Source: Paenibacillus radicis (ex Xue et al. 2023)
Lineage (GTDB): Bacteria; Bacillota; Bacilli; Paenibacillales; NBRC-103111
Length of the DNA stretch: 52,992 bases
Direction: 5' to 3'
Assembly (NCBI RefSeq): GCF_024722015.1
Contig: NZ_JANQBD010000044.1
Coordinates: forward strand, 1-52,992
Shown here: one piece after another, positions 41,324 through 50,589 of the stretch
Layout of the letters: each line of letters starts with the position of its first letter
Numbering within the stretch: the stretch's first letter is position 1
Notes under the pieces: model-generated
Databases searched by the model: none
What the model saw: only the letters and a program-made list of their open reading frames with translations
Told to the model about the DNA's origin: nothing
Made by a program: the position numbers and the translations under genes

Positions 41324-43012
41324 CTACGTTCGCCTTCCCTTCGATTTTTCTGCCATTGACCGAATCCGCTTCAATTCCCTCATTATCCCGATGTCTCCAC
41401 GGCCGAACCATTCATGCAAACGGTTATACTCACGATACAATTGATCATATACCGCAGTATGCTCCGGAATCGGTCTGTACGATTCTTTATTTGAGCAGGC
41501 CATGCGCATGGCTGCCTCCCTGATACTCCCGCAGCCTCCCCGCTCGACAGCCGCCGCCGCGCCTAACATCGCTGAGCCAAGAGCCGACGTTTGTGCTGAT
41601 CCGGCTATTTGAATCTCACGGCCGGTTACATCTGCATAAATCTGCATCAACAGACGGTTGCGCTGCGGCAATCCCCCGCAAGCGATCAATTCTCGGACCT
41701 CTATACCGGCAGCTTCGTAAGTTTCAATAATTTTACGGGTACCGAATGCCGTTGCTTCCAGTAAACACCGGTATATATCCTCCGGTTTTGTCCCCAATGT
41801 CATCCCGACAATGGTTCCGCTCAGGTCGGCATCCACGAGTACGGATCGGTTGCCGTTCCACCAATCCAACGCCAGTAAACCATGCTCCCCCGGTCTTAAT
41901 CGGGCTGCCCCCTTTTCTAACCATGCATGTAGACTCACCCCTTCAGCAGCCGCTGCTCTTTCCACATAGCCAGGCACTCCGCTCGCTATAAACCAGCCGA
42001 ATAGATCCCCAACCGCTGGCTGCCCTGCTTCATATGCATATAAGCCCGGAACGACACCATCCTCTACAACACCACAGATTCCTTCTACAGGAATTTCCTT
42101 ATCACTAAGCAGGATATGGCATAGCGATGTGCCCATAGACATCACCATTTGTCCTGCATGAATAGCTCCTGCACCCAAAGCCCCCGCGTGGGCATCAATC
42201 ATTCCGACGGCCACTGCCGTTCCGGGGCATAATCCGGTCAGGGCTGCCGCTTCTTCTGTCAATCCGCCTGCCTTAATTCCGGGAGCAGCGATCTTGCCCT
42301 GCAGCTTGGTTTCAACCATTTGTTCAAGCCTCGGGTCCAACGCTCGATAGAAGGTTGAGGACGGGTAACCGTCTTCTTTATGCCAAAAGGATTTATAACC
42401 GGCCGCGCAGCTGCTTCGTACCAGATTGCCTGTCAGTTGATGGACAATCCAATCCGATGCTTCCACGAGCCGGTGCATCTGATCATAAATCGACGGCGCT
42501 TCATTCAAGATCTGCCAACCTTTGGCAACCATCCACCCGGAGGAGGCCTTGCCCCCATACCGGCTTAAGAAAGCTTCTCCAAGACGTACCGCCGTCTCAT
42601 TAATCCGGTTCGCTTCATCCTGTGCCGAATGATGCTTCCACAGCTTGACATAGGCATGCGGCTCATCCCGTAATGATTCTTTATAGCATAAAGGAATGCA
42701 TCTCTCGTCAACCGGCAGAACAGTGCAGGATGTAAAATCTATGCCGATACCTACGACTTGCTCAGGCTCAATACCTGAGCCGCGCAGCACCTCGGGCACC
42801 GACTTTCTCAAAACCTCTATATAATCGTCAGGATGCTGCAGAGCCCAACCCGGTTCCAACTGCTTATTTGAATTCGGCAATCGTTTGTCGATAACGCCGT
42901 TAGGGTATCGGGTCACATGCACAGCCAGTTCTTCCCCGTTGTCCATATCAACAAGGAGTACTCTTCCCGACTCTGTTCCGTAATCGACTCCTAGTGTATA
43001 TTGCTTCCTCAT
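41324..43012 (-). CDS. araB: Ribulokinase (FGGY family)
   Basis: This 562-residue cytoplasmic kinase phosphorylates L-ribulose (and related pentuloses or pentitols) using ATP. It matches AraB along its whole length: VDYGTESGRVLLVD at the start, WALQHPDDYIEVL, GIGIDFTSCTVLP, SYVKLWKHH-like segment, MSMGTSLCHIL, and GLLALDWWNGNRSVLVDADL near 375. Length equals that of Bacillus AraB. I use the ATG at 43010-43012 with AGGGGGAA upstream; the longer reading runs into the preceding terminator. It is the last gene of the third module but is set apart by a hairpin terminator. No araA or araD is present in the window. Confidence 0.9.
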   Translation of the reverse strand: MRKQYTLGVDYGTESGRVLLVDMDNGEELAVHVTRYPNGVIDKRLPNSNKQLEPGWALQHPDDYIEVLRKSVPEVLRGSGIEPEQVVGIGIDFTSCTVLPVDERCIPLCYKESLRDEPHAYVKLWKHHSAQDEANRINETAVRLGEAFLSRYGGKASSGWMVAKGWQILNEAPSIYDQMHRLVEASDWIVHQLTGNLVRSSCAAGYKSFWHKEDGYPSSTFYRALDPRLEQMVETKLQGKIAAPGIKAGGLTEEAAALTGLCPGTAVAVGMIDAHAGALGAGAIHAGQMVMSMGTSLCHILLSDKEIPVEGICGVVEDGVVPGLYAYEAGQPAVGDLFGWFIASGVPGYVERAAAAEGVSLHAWLEKGAARLRPGEHGLLALDWWNGNRSVLVDADLSGTIVGMTLGTKPEDIYRCLLEATAFGTRKIIETYEAAGIEVRELIACGGLPQRNRLLMQIYADVTGREIQIAGSAQTSALGSAMLGAAAAVERGGCGSIREAAMRMACSNKESYRPIPEHTAVYDQLYREYNRLHEWFGRGDIGIMRELKRIRSMAEKSKGRRT

Positions 43013-43039
43013 TCGGTTCCCCCTACCTCCCAAGAAATT

Positions 43040-43093
43040 GAAAAGAAAAGCCTGCAAACATCCGTTCCTTCGTCGGGAACTTTGTTTACAGGC
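43040..43093 (-). terminator. Hairpin terminator/attenuator between the FAD oxidoreductase and araB
   Basis: On the minus strand GCCTGTAAACA (43093-43083) pairs with TGTTTGCAGGC (43060-43050) over 11 bp with one wobble. An inner GTTCC/GGAAC stem is nested and TTTTCTTTTC follows. It ends only about 28 nt before the araB start, so it may lower rather than abolish araB expression. Confidence 0.75.
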
Positions 43094-43118
43094 CTCCATC
43101 AGTACTAACCTGATTAAC

Positions 43119-45371
43119 TTACATCACTCTGATTGCTACAACTTCAGCAAACCGCGTTCCATTCGTGTTCTCAATAACGAGTCTCAGCCTAGCTGTCTCC
43201 ATGCCTTCGCCAAGATGATGAATTCTTTTTCTGCTGCGGTTATCGGTTTCCTGTACAGCCACTTTCCATTCCCCGTCCACATACGTCTCAATCCGGTAGT
43301 TTCTAACCAGCTCCGGAATAACATCGAAAGGAGTACGTTTATAATGCAGATTAACGAGATCTTCATTTACATCATCGTTGAATATGATTTGAACCTCAGA
43401 AATTTTCTCCGGCGCGGTCCATTGCAGCTCCACCCATTCCTCGAGGTCATCCTTCATGGGGGCGGACAACCACATGTTCGGTCCGCCGTAAGGCCGCAGA
43501 TAGCCATCAATAATATGGCTTGGCTCGAAGGCATTCGTATCATCGGCCACTCTGAAGCAAAACGGCTTCCGCACCAACCGCTTCATGCTCCACTTGACTA
43601 CAAGCTGATCATTATTTAGCGCTGTTAATAAACTCGAAATATTCGCTTTGTCTTCCTTAATGAAAGCAAGTGTTCCTGTCCGTGGTTCATCCGAATGGTA
43701 AAGTGCAATCTGTTGATTTTCCCTCACAATAACGAATGCATTTTGCGGCTTTTCCGGAGACCATGGGAGGTGGAATCTCACCCATTGCTTGTTTCCTTTG
43801 GCTACAGCGACGGTATCCTTAATCTGTAATGAATGTGGGATGTAATTTTCCGCTTTTCCTGTTGTCCATACTTCGACTTCCACCTGTGTATCCTGGTTCA
43901 CATCAAGCAAGATCTCAATATGCTCCAGCTTAGGATCAACCGGAACCAAGAAGGCGGCATCATTGTTTAATTCAAACCGTTCTGCAGGAGATTCTATCTC
44001 CAGCTTGGATAAATAACTCGATGCTGTGACCGTCGCCCGGGAAGCCAAATCGGCAGGATCGTCGTGCTTTAATCCGATAATGGCAGCATCCTTCCATAGC
44101 AGCGTTTGCTGCAATTCTTTGATATGACTGCGATACAGCTCTCGTGGGGTTATGCCTTTCTCAACACATAGAGCTGCTCCCGCTCCCGCAGCCTCCCCCA
44201 TCACAGAGCAGGTTGCCATAACCCGCGTTGCGCCAAAAGCAACATGCGTCGCACTAATATTGCGCCCAGCGAACAGCAGGTTATTAACATTAGCCGAGTA
44301 AAGGCTTCGAAATGGAATTTGAAAAGTGCCATCCACGCAGAATAGCTTCGAGACATATTCGCTGGCATACATTCCTTCCGGAGGATGAAGGTCAATCGAC
44401 CAGCCGCCGAAGGCAATGCTATCCTCAAATTGCGTTTGGTTTTCCAAATCGTTCTGGGTTAATATATAATCGCCTATAAAACGTCTATATTCCCGTTTTC
44501 CCGGAACGCTTCCGACCCATTCCAGCGTCATATTGTCTGCGTCGAATTTACCCGAGTTTTTAATATAGTCCCATATCCCATAAATAACGGACCACAGCTC
44601 GTCCCGAATACGCTCATTATCATACAGGGTATCAATCTCTGCTTCTCCACCCCATTCAATCCACCAGTAATGGCAGCCGGAATCACCGCTTTTAAACACA
44701 CGCTTCATCGGAATTGCGGTTTGTGTAATATCCTTCGCAAAGCTTGGAGCGATATATTTAACCGGATGTCCCGCATCCTTGGTGTAAAAGAACATCGTAC
44801 TCCCTAATGTAATTAGGTCAGCCGCTTCCGGAGCCCATTTTTCGTTAAACTCATGCTGCGCTTCTCTGCCTATTCTATATTTGGCTCCCCCTAAAAATCC
44901 GACCAGCCCATCGCCCGAGCAGTCAAGGAATATAGGGCTTTCGAAGCGGATTTTCCGTTCCGATCCCATCATCCACCCGGTAACCGATTGAATAGTTCGA
45001 TTCGTTTCATCCCCTGTTGCTTCAACTTCATGGATGTTGGTATTGAGAAAAAGTTGAATATTAGGCTCCTTAAGTACTGTTTCCAGCACGACCAAATCCC
45101 AGTAATACGGATTTCCATCCTGATTTAAATATTGATTCTCGACCAGCATTTCACCAATAATTCCCGTTTCCCTGGCATAACGGTTTACACCAAGGCCGGT
45201 TGCCCCCAGCACCCATACGCGGATTTCACTGCTGGAATTGCCCCCCAAGACGGAGCGATTCTGTACCAGGGCTACCTTCTTCCCCAATCTCGCCGCAGAT
45301 ACAGCCGCAGACACCCCGGCCAAACCGCCTCCGATTACCGTGATATCCGATTGAACCGTTTCATGTCTCAT
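43119..45371 (-). CDS. FAD-dependent oxidoreductase with C-terminal discoidin-like domain
   Basis: This 750-residue protein begins with a dinucleotide-binding motif (DITVIGGGLAGVSAAVSAAR, about 9-28) and the continuing RSVLGGNSSSEIRVW. That is the signature of the FAD_oxidored (Pfam 12831-like) family often found beside glycoside hydrolases. FLDCSGDGLVGFLGGAKYR near 170 and LFAGRNISATHVAFGATRVM near 370 are the other flavin-contact segments. Residues about 600-750 look like an F5/8-type (discoidin) sandwich. There is no signal peptide, so it acts in the cytoplasm, presumably oxidising an imported sugar. AAGGAGAG stands 7 nt before the ATG at 45369-45371. It follows the MalG-type gene by about 29 nt. 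Confidence 0.85.
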   Translation of the reverse strand: MRHETVQSDITVIGGGLAGVSAAVSAARLGKKVALVQNRSVLGGNSSSEIRVWVLGATGLGVNRYARETGIIGEMLVENQYLNQDGNPYYWDLVVLETVLKEPNIQLFLNTNIHEVEATGDETNRTIQSVTGWMMGSERKIRFESPIFLDCSGDGLVGFLGGAKYRIGREAQHEFNEKWAPEAADLITLGSTMFFYTKDAGHPVKYIAPSFAKDITQTAIPMKRVFKSGDSGCHYWWIEWGGEAEIDTLYDNERIRDELWSVIYGIWDYIKNSGKFDADNMTLEWVGSVPGKREYRRFIGDYILTQNDLENQTQFEDSIAFGGWSIDLHPPEGMYASEYVSKLFCVDGTFQIPFRSLYSANVNNLLFAGRNISATHVAFGATRVMATCSVMGEAAGAGAALCVEKGITPRELYRSHIKELQQTLLWKDAAIIGLKHDDPADLASRATVTASSYLSKLEIESPAERFELNNDAAFLVPVDPKLEHIEILLDVNQDTQVEVEVWTTGKAENYIPHSLQIKDTVAVAKGNKQWVRFHLPWSPEKPQNAFVIVRENQQIALYHSDEPRTGTLAFIKEDKANISSLLTALNNDQLVVKWSMKRLVRKPFCFRVADDTNAFEPSHIIDGYLRPYGGPNMWLSAPMKDDLEEWVELQWTAPEKISEVQIIFNDDVNEDLVNLHYKRTPFDVIPELVRNYRIETYVDGEWKVAVQETDNRSRKRIHHLGEGMETARLRLVIENTNGTRFAEVVAIRVM

Positions 45372-45400
45372 TTGCACTCTCTCCTTTGAATTATCTTTTT

Positions 45401-46243
45401 TTATCCCTTTACCGCTGAACCTGCAATGCCTTGAATAATAAATTTCTGACCAATAAGAAACAGGATGACCATAGGTATAATTCCGGCTGAGCATGCAGCC
45501 ATCATTCCCGTATAATCAATGTGATCCGCATCAACAAAATTTTGAAGCCCGAGAGGAATTGTAAACAAACTTTTATCAATCAAAAATACTAAAGCGCGTT
45601 CATAATCATTCCAATGCCATGAAAAATCGAGTACTGCGAAAGTGGCTAAAGCCGGCTTGGCAAGAGGGAGCATCATTTGAAAAAAAATACGAAAATGCCC
45701 GGCGCCGTCAATCATCGCTGAATCCGATATTTCATTAGGGATGGATAGAAAAAACTGCCTGAGCATAAATACACCAAATATCGTAAACAATCCCGGTAAA
45801 ATGAGCGACCAGTGTGTATTATAAATGCCCATCCAATTAAACATGATAAATTGCGGAACAAATAAGATCTGAGGCGGTATCATCATCATCGATAGTGAAA
45901 AAAGAAACAGTATGCCTCTGCCCGGAAACTCGATTTTAGCAAACGCGTAAGCAGCCAATGCTGCCAAGAACACAGCTCCGCCTGCGCTGATCACAGACAC
46001 TTTGATCGAATTGAAATAATAGGGCATGAAGCTGGCCTTTCCCGACCAAATTTGTTCATGATGATCAAAAACAATACGGGACGGAATCCATTGATTGGGA
46101 TAACGAAACACATCCTGAGAGGGGCTGAATGAAGTGCTGACCATCCACAAAAACGGGGCTATCATAACTCCTCCCAGAGCCAAGAACAAAATAGTCATAA
46201 AAACCTTTGTAAATTCTAATTGATTGATAGGTTTCTGTTCCAT
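45401..46243 (-). CDS. CUT1 sugar ABC transporter permease, MalG type
   Basis: This 280-residue permease starts at the ATG at 46241-46243, with AGAGGGG 5 nt upstream; a longer reading would overlap the preceding gene. It has six helices, EAA loop SDSAMIDGAGHFRIFFQMML and C-terminus IQGIAGSAVKG. It works with the MalF-type permease immediately upstream. The gap to the FAD oxidoreductase gene is short, so transport and intracellular processing are co-expressed. Confidence 0.9.
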   Translation of the reverse strand: MEQKPINQLEFTKVFMTILFLALGGVMIAPFLWMVSTSFSPSQDVFRYPNQWIPSRIVFDHHEQIWSGKASFMPYYFNSIKVSVISAGGAVFLAALAAYAFAKIEFPGRGILFLFSLSMMMIPPQILFVPQFIMFNWMGIYNTHWSLILPGLFTIFGVFMLRQFFLSIPNEISDSAMIDGAGHFRIFFQMMLPLAKPALATFAVLDFSWHWNDYERALVFLIDKSLFTIPLGLQNFVDADHIDYTGMMAACSAGIIPMVILFLIGQKFIIQGIAGSAVKG

Positions 46244-46256
46244 CCTATCCCCTCTC

Positions 46257-47132
46257 TTAATAATGAACCCATTTTTTCTGCCCATACCATTGGAGCAGGG
46301 AAATCAACAAGATGAAAGCCAGCAGCACTAAGGAAATCGTCGAAGCATAACCCATCTCATAGTAGCGGAACGCTGTTTTGTATACGAATAAAGACAAGAT
46401 GTGCGTGCTTGTGCCGGGTCCGCCATGTGTAATCGATTCCACTATGCCAAATGATTTTATTGTTACGACAAAGCCGGTAATTAGAAGAAAAAATGTAGTC
46501 GGACTAACCAACGGAAATATAATATGGATGATCGATTGCCAGCGTTTGGCGCCGTCCATCTTGGCTGCCTCCAGCAGCTCCTTGGGAATTTCTTGAAGTG
46601 CAGCCATATAAATGATCATATTGTAGCCTACCATGAGCCAAATCCATATCAAGTCAAAAGCGTACATAGGCGAGGTTGTGGTTGAAAACCATCCAGGCGG
46701 ATTTGCAATACCTGCCGAACGCAAAATATGATTAATAGGGCCGTTTTTGGCATCAAACAATAGCATCCATACAAAAGCAACCGCAACTCCGTTTGTTATA
46801 TAAGGAAGAAAATACATCGCCCGAAGCCAATTTTTAAAATAAACTTGATTATTCAGCACTAGCGCAACTGCAAATGCCAGAAGCACAGAAACGGGAACGG
46901 ATAACAAAAAGATAACTGTATTTTTCAGCGCTATATAAAAAACGTCGTCTTGAAACAAGCGGCTAAAGTTGCTGAACCCGACAAAGTCAGCCGTCTTCTG
47001 GGTAAATTTCCAATTCGTAAAAGAAATGATCAACGAAAACAAAGCAGGAATAAAGAAAAATACGAAAATGCCGATTATATTGGGGGCTACAAACAGATAG
47101 CCTGTAAGCTGTTGCTTTCTTACCCAACCCAT
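46257..47132 (-). CDS. CUT1 sugar ABC transporter permease, MalF/UgpA type
   Basis: This 291-residue permease begins MGWVRKQQLTGYLFVAPNI at the ATG 47130-47132, preceded by CGGAGG at about 9 nt. Upstream in-frame codons lack a binding site and would read into the previous gene. EAA loop: LEAAKMDGAKRWQSIIHIIF. Six helices. Third MalF-type permease of the window; no ATPase accompanies it. Confidence 0.9.
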   Translation of the reverse strand: MGWVRKQQLTGYLFVAPNIIGIFVFFFIPALFSLIISFTNWKFTQKTADFVGFSNFSRLFQDDVFYIALKNTVIFLLSVPVSVLLAFAVALVLNNQVYFKNWLRAMYFLPYITNGVAVAFVWMLLFDAKNGPINHILRSAGIANPPGWFSTTTSPMYAFDLIWIWLMVGYNMIIYMAALQEIPKELLEAAKMDGAKRWQSIIHIIFPLVSPTTFFLLITGFVVTIKSFGIVESITHGGPGTSTHILSLFVYKTAFRYYEMGYASTISLVLLAFILLISLLQWYGQKKWVHY

Positions 47133-47172
47133 AGTCACTGTCCTCCGGTTTTTGAAAAGAGTTACCCGCTTA

Positions 47173-48483
47173 TTACTTTTTAGTTTGCTTAAGAAAATCA
47201 TTATGACGTTTGACCAAATTAACAAACATCTGATCCAAGCTCTGATTGTTAGTAAAATATAGCTGGTATTGCTCTTTACGAGCATCGATCATTTGCTGTG
47301 CAAGCTTGCTTTGGAAGGTTTTGAAGTCTTTGCTGAACAGCACCTTTTTCATCGATTCGACATCATACTTATCCTCTACACCCTGTAACAGCACTTTGAA
47401 GGCTTCATCGCTATTGACTGCTTTGGATGAGGGAATCCGTCCTCCTTGCGTAAGGGGCAGCATGCCTCCATCTGCATACCATTTCAAAAACTTCCATGCC
47501 GCATCAATATTTTTCGATTGGGGGTTAATAGCAATAGCATCGCCCAAGCCTCCAAATACCCGATAATTTTCTTGATCCTTTGTTACTTTAGGAATAGGGG
47601 CAATCGCGATTTTGAAATCTCTGGGATAATCCTTTAAATTGTTGGCGAATCGAAAAATCCATTCTCCGGCGTAATACATTCCGGCATTGCCCTTGAGGAA
47701 CTCTGTTTCAACCGGCATTTTTTTCGAAAGTTGCTCTGCGTACAAAGGTATACTTTTGTCGTCGTACATCATCGCATGCATATTTTCTAATATTTTCTTG
47801 GTCAGACGATTATCCATGTTGGAGCTGCCGTCAGGCTTTACCACACCCTCGACTGCCATTGGTGAATCTAGAACAAAATCCCATGTCACCATGTCTTGAA
47901 GCATTCCCCATTGCTTCTGCTCTGAGAGCTTTTTGGCATACATTCTCATATCGTCCCATGTCCAGTTATAAGGCACCGCAAGTCCCGCTTTATCCAGCGC
48001 ATCTTTATTTAACCAGATAAAATGAAGATCCCGTTTCGTCGGCATCGCATAATACTTATTATCAACTTTCCAGTCCGATGCTTCCGGTCCCATCATTTCG
48101 TCAATATTGTAATCCTTGAATTGCCCGAGATCCAAAGCAACCTGCGCCTTTACCCTAGTCTCAAATCTGGGGAAATTATGAGTAGCGTAGATATCCACGC
48201 CCTGTCCGGTTAAGAGCGCTGTATCCAATTTAATATTCCCGGAGTCATCATTCACATATCTTACATACTCCACTTGGATATTAGGATTTTGCTTGTTCCA
48301 ATTATCAACAGCTAGCTGCGGCCCCGCTTCCGCAGGAACCCCACTCCAGAAAGTAAGCTTTATCGGTTTGGCATCTGCTCCAGTCTGAGGCTCTTTAGAG
48401 GCCGTACCTTTGGAACATGCTATTAAGCTGCTTGACAACAATAGTAAGCATAGAGTAAAAGGAACTATCTTTTTCCCCTTCAT
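47173..48483 (-). CDS. CUT1 sugar-binding lipoprotein (family 1 SBP)
   Basis: This 436-residue receptor has a lipobox (SLIAC, Cys23 from the ATG at 48481-48483), followed by a linker and a family 1 SBP domain. It begins IKLTFWSGVPAEAGPQLAVD, with NPNIQVEYVRYVNDDSG near 70, WLNKDALDKAGL near 165 and the ligand-site-like GNAGMYYAGEWIFRF near 270. It lies 55 nt after the dehydrogenase gene and 40 nt before the permeases in the third module. The upstream in-frame ATG six codons earlier is possible but gives a less regular signal peptide. Confidence 0.92.
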   Translation of the reverse strand: MKGKKIVPFTLCLLLLSSSLIACSKGTASKEPQTGADAKPIKLTFWSGVPAEAGPQLAVDNWNKQNPNIQVEYVRYVNDDSGNIKLDTALLTGQGVDIYATHNFPRFETRVKAQVALDLGQFKDYNIDEMMGPEASDWKVDNKYYAMPTKRDLHFIWLNKDALDKAGLAVPYNWTWDDMRMYAKKLSEQKQWGMLQDMVTWDFVLDSPMAVEGVVKPDGSSNMDNRLTKKILENMHAMMYDDKSIPLYAEQLSKKMPVETEFLKGNAGMYYAGEWIFRFANNLKDYPRDFKIAIAPIPKVTKDQENYRVFGGLGDAIAINPQSKNIDAAWKFLKWYADGGMLPLTQGGRIPSSKAVNSDEAFKVLLQGVEDKYDVESMKKVLFSKDFKTFQSKLAQQMIDARKEQYQLYFTNNQSLDQMFVNLVKRHNDFLKQTKK

Positions 48484-48538
48484 AATCAGGTATCCTCTCA
48501 TTTTATATTTCTGGTCGAACTAATTTGCTTGCAATCAT

Positions 48539-49642
48539 TTACCAATTAAATTCCAGAAGAATCTTTTTCCAATCGCGGTGGGCTGCCGCCTGTTTCATCG
48601 ATGTTGTGAAGTCTTCTGAGCAATTTATTGGAACCGCTTGTTCCGGCAGCAATTTTCTAAGCGTATCCTGACAAGTTGGGTTACTCATAACCCGCAATAC
48701 GTGCTGGAAGTCAGCCGAAGAGCTTCTGCTGCTTCCGATGATGGTAATCCCCTTTTCTAATAGATCTCTCGTATTAATCGGAACTCTCTCTTCGGTCACT
48801 CCCATCAGAATCAAATGCCCCTTCGGACTAAGAATGCCTATGGCTTGATTAATTGCACTTTCAGAGAACCGGCCTCCCGTACATTCAACAACAATGTCGA
48901 ACAGCTCTAAGGAAGTGAATTCGCACTCTTGAACCAAAGCCCTGCTTGCAAAGTCGAACTGAGCGAGCTTCTCGGGAACAGCTCCGAATACTTGAAGCCG
49001 GTCTTGACTGACTCCGAAGCAGTGATGAAGCATGGCAGCTGTAAGATACCCGACGGGTCCGTCTCCAAATACAGCAATACGGGCGGGTGTATGCTCTATC
49101 TGAGCTGCAACATTGCTTAACGCTTGATATGAGACAGAGCATAGCTCCGCTAATACAGCGATTTCGTCAGGAACTTCATCGGGAACCGGTATAGCGCAGG
49201 CTGCCGGTACAATTACCCGGCTTTGGGCAATTCCATCCACACCGCTCCCTAGAAATCGTCCGTGGTAACAATAGCTTTCTCCTTTGCCCTCTTGGCAAAC
49301 AGGACAACAGCTCTCCGGAGCAACGCCATTGAGCAGGTACCCGGGAATATTGGGAACAATAACTACACGCTGCCCGACCTTCAACGCAGGAGACTTGCTT
49401 TCCACAATCTTGCCGATCCCCTCATGGATTAATGCCATCGGCAATTTAAGGGCCAATGCTTCTGGCCTTCTTTGTCCAGTGAAGTAACGTAAATCAGCAT
49501 GGCAGATACTTCCCACTGACGGCTCCACCACTACTTGCCCGTTTCCAAGGTCATTTTCAAGCACTACCTCCCGCACCTCTCCCGGATGCAATAAACGGTA
49601 AGCACGTGACTGAACCGGTGACTTAACTTCTGTTGGTTGCAA
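48539..49642 (-). CDS. Zinc-dependent MDR dehydrogenase, TarJ-like (ribulose/ribitol-phosphate reductase family)
   Basis: This 367-residue medium-chain dehydrogenase starts at TTG (49640-49642) with GGAGG 9 nt upstream. Segments SICHADLRYFTGQRRPEAL, LPMALIHEG and GITIIGSSRSSSADFQ closely echo TarJ/BcsJ ribulose-5-phosphate reductases as I recall them. Catalytic zinc ligands are probably C47 and H73/E74. A structural-zinc-like cysteine cluster (C112, C113, C116, C125) is present. The NAD(P) loop is VFGDGPVGYLTAA. It is the first metabolic gene after the regulator and precedes the SBP gene. With AraB in the same module, it could interconvert a pentulose phosphate and a pentitol phosphate, but other polyols are possible. 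Confidence 0.8.
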   Translation of the reverse strand: MQPTEVKSPVQSRAYRLLHPGEVREVVLENDLGNGQVVVEPSVGSICHADLRYFTGQRRPEALALKLPMALIHEGIGKIVESKSPALKVGQRVVIVPNIPGYLLNGVAPESCCPVCQEGKGESYCYHGRFLGSGVDGIAQSRVIVPAACAIPVPDEVPDEIAVLAELCSVSYQALSNVAAQIEHTPARIAVFGDGPVGYLTAAMLHHCFGVSQDRLQVFGAVPEKLAQFDFASRALVQECEFTSLELFDIVVECTGGRFSESAINQAIGILSPKGHLILMGVTEERVPINTRDLLEKGITIIGSSRSSSADFQHVLRVMSNPTCQDTLRKLLPEQAVPINCSEDFTTSMKQAAAHRDWKKILLEFNW

Positions 49643-49811
49643 AAACCTACACCTCCATCGATATTGTGAGCAAAGCTGCTTGCCGCAAATCAATAATAGC
49701 AAGCCAGCCGATGGCGGCGTAATGAACAAATCTGACAACCTTATGGAACAGAATGATGTAAATTTCAGTGGAACATTTATATGAAGTTTCGTTGGATTTC
49801 TTCCTTTTGTT

Positions 49812-50567
49812 CTACTTTCTCTGCTGCCTGTATTGACTTGGAGTAGACCCGGTTAATCTTTTAAAAATTTTAATGAAATAATTATCATTTACGAACCCTA
49901 CTCTTAATCCTATCTCCTGAATTTTCAAATCGGTCTCGATTAGATAATGGATTGCCTGATTCACCCTTACTTCGTGTAGATAATGAATCAAAGTTTGGCC
50001 TGTCTTTTTCTTAAATAAAGAGCTGACATAGTTTTCACACATCATTACATATTGGGACAGCGATTTGACCGTAATATCCTTATCCAGATTTTCTTTAATA
50101 TACTGCATAATTTTGTTCACCTCGGGATGCGATATTTCTTGAGACAGAACTGCTGTGTCTGCCTGTCCCGTGTGAAGCAATTTGGCGGTATGCGTTAACT
50201 CATCATTTATTTTGTACAGCGTTTCCCTAAGATCGTTAACACTCATGGAAAGCTTCAATATATAGTTCGATGCTCCGTAAACCATGGCTTGACGAACATA
50301 TTCAAAATCCCCCATGCAGGTTAGCATGACAAATTTGGAAGTTATACCTGCATGACGCGTTTGCCTCAGCAGCTCTATACCGTCCATCCTTGGCATTATG
50401 ATATCGGCTATGACCAGATCCGGGGGATCCCGCTTAATGTATTCAAGCGCCTCTATTCCATCGCCGGCCTCAGCGGCCAGTGTAAACCCCATCTCATCCC
50501 AACGGATAAGCTCCTTCACCGATTCTCTGACAAATACTTCGTCTTCTACAAGCAGCACCTTCCACAT
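49812..50567 (-). CDS. Short YesN-type response regulator (REC plus AraC-type HTH)
   Basis: This 251-residue regulator has a receiver domain (1-120, phospho-acceptor D55 in LVIADIIMPR) joined by a short linker to the AraC-type HTH domain (about 150-250, ending KIFKRLTGSTPSQYRQ). The long central region of the other two YesN proteins is missing. The conserved Lys (K105) is followed by Leu-Ser (ILKLSMS), where the Lys-Pro pair is normal. It lies 22 nt after the kinase gene. A 170-nt gap without terminator separates it from the dehydrogenase gene, so one long transcript or a second promoter are both possible. Confidence 0.9.
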   Translation of the reverse strand: MWKVLLVEDEVFVRESVKELIRWDEMGFTLAAEAGDGIEALEYIKRDPPDLVIADIIMPRMDGIELLRQTRHAGITSKFVMLTCMGDFEYVRQAMVYGASNYILKLSMSVNDLRETLYKINDELTHTAKLLHTGQADTAVLSQEISHPEVNKIMQYIKENLDKDITVKSLSQYVMMCENYVSSLFKKKTGQTLIHYLHEVRVNQAIHYLIETDLKIQEIGLRVGFVNDNYFIKIFKRLTGSTPSQYRQQRK

Positions 50568-50589
50568 ATCGGCCCCTCCCTTTTGATGA

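Noticed and set aside
43013..43099. Longer N-terminus for the ribulokinase
   Set aside because: The extra 29 codons lie in the terminator hairpin and do not resemble AraB. The start at 43012 gives the family-standard N-terminus with a good ribosome site.
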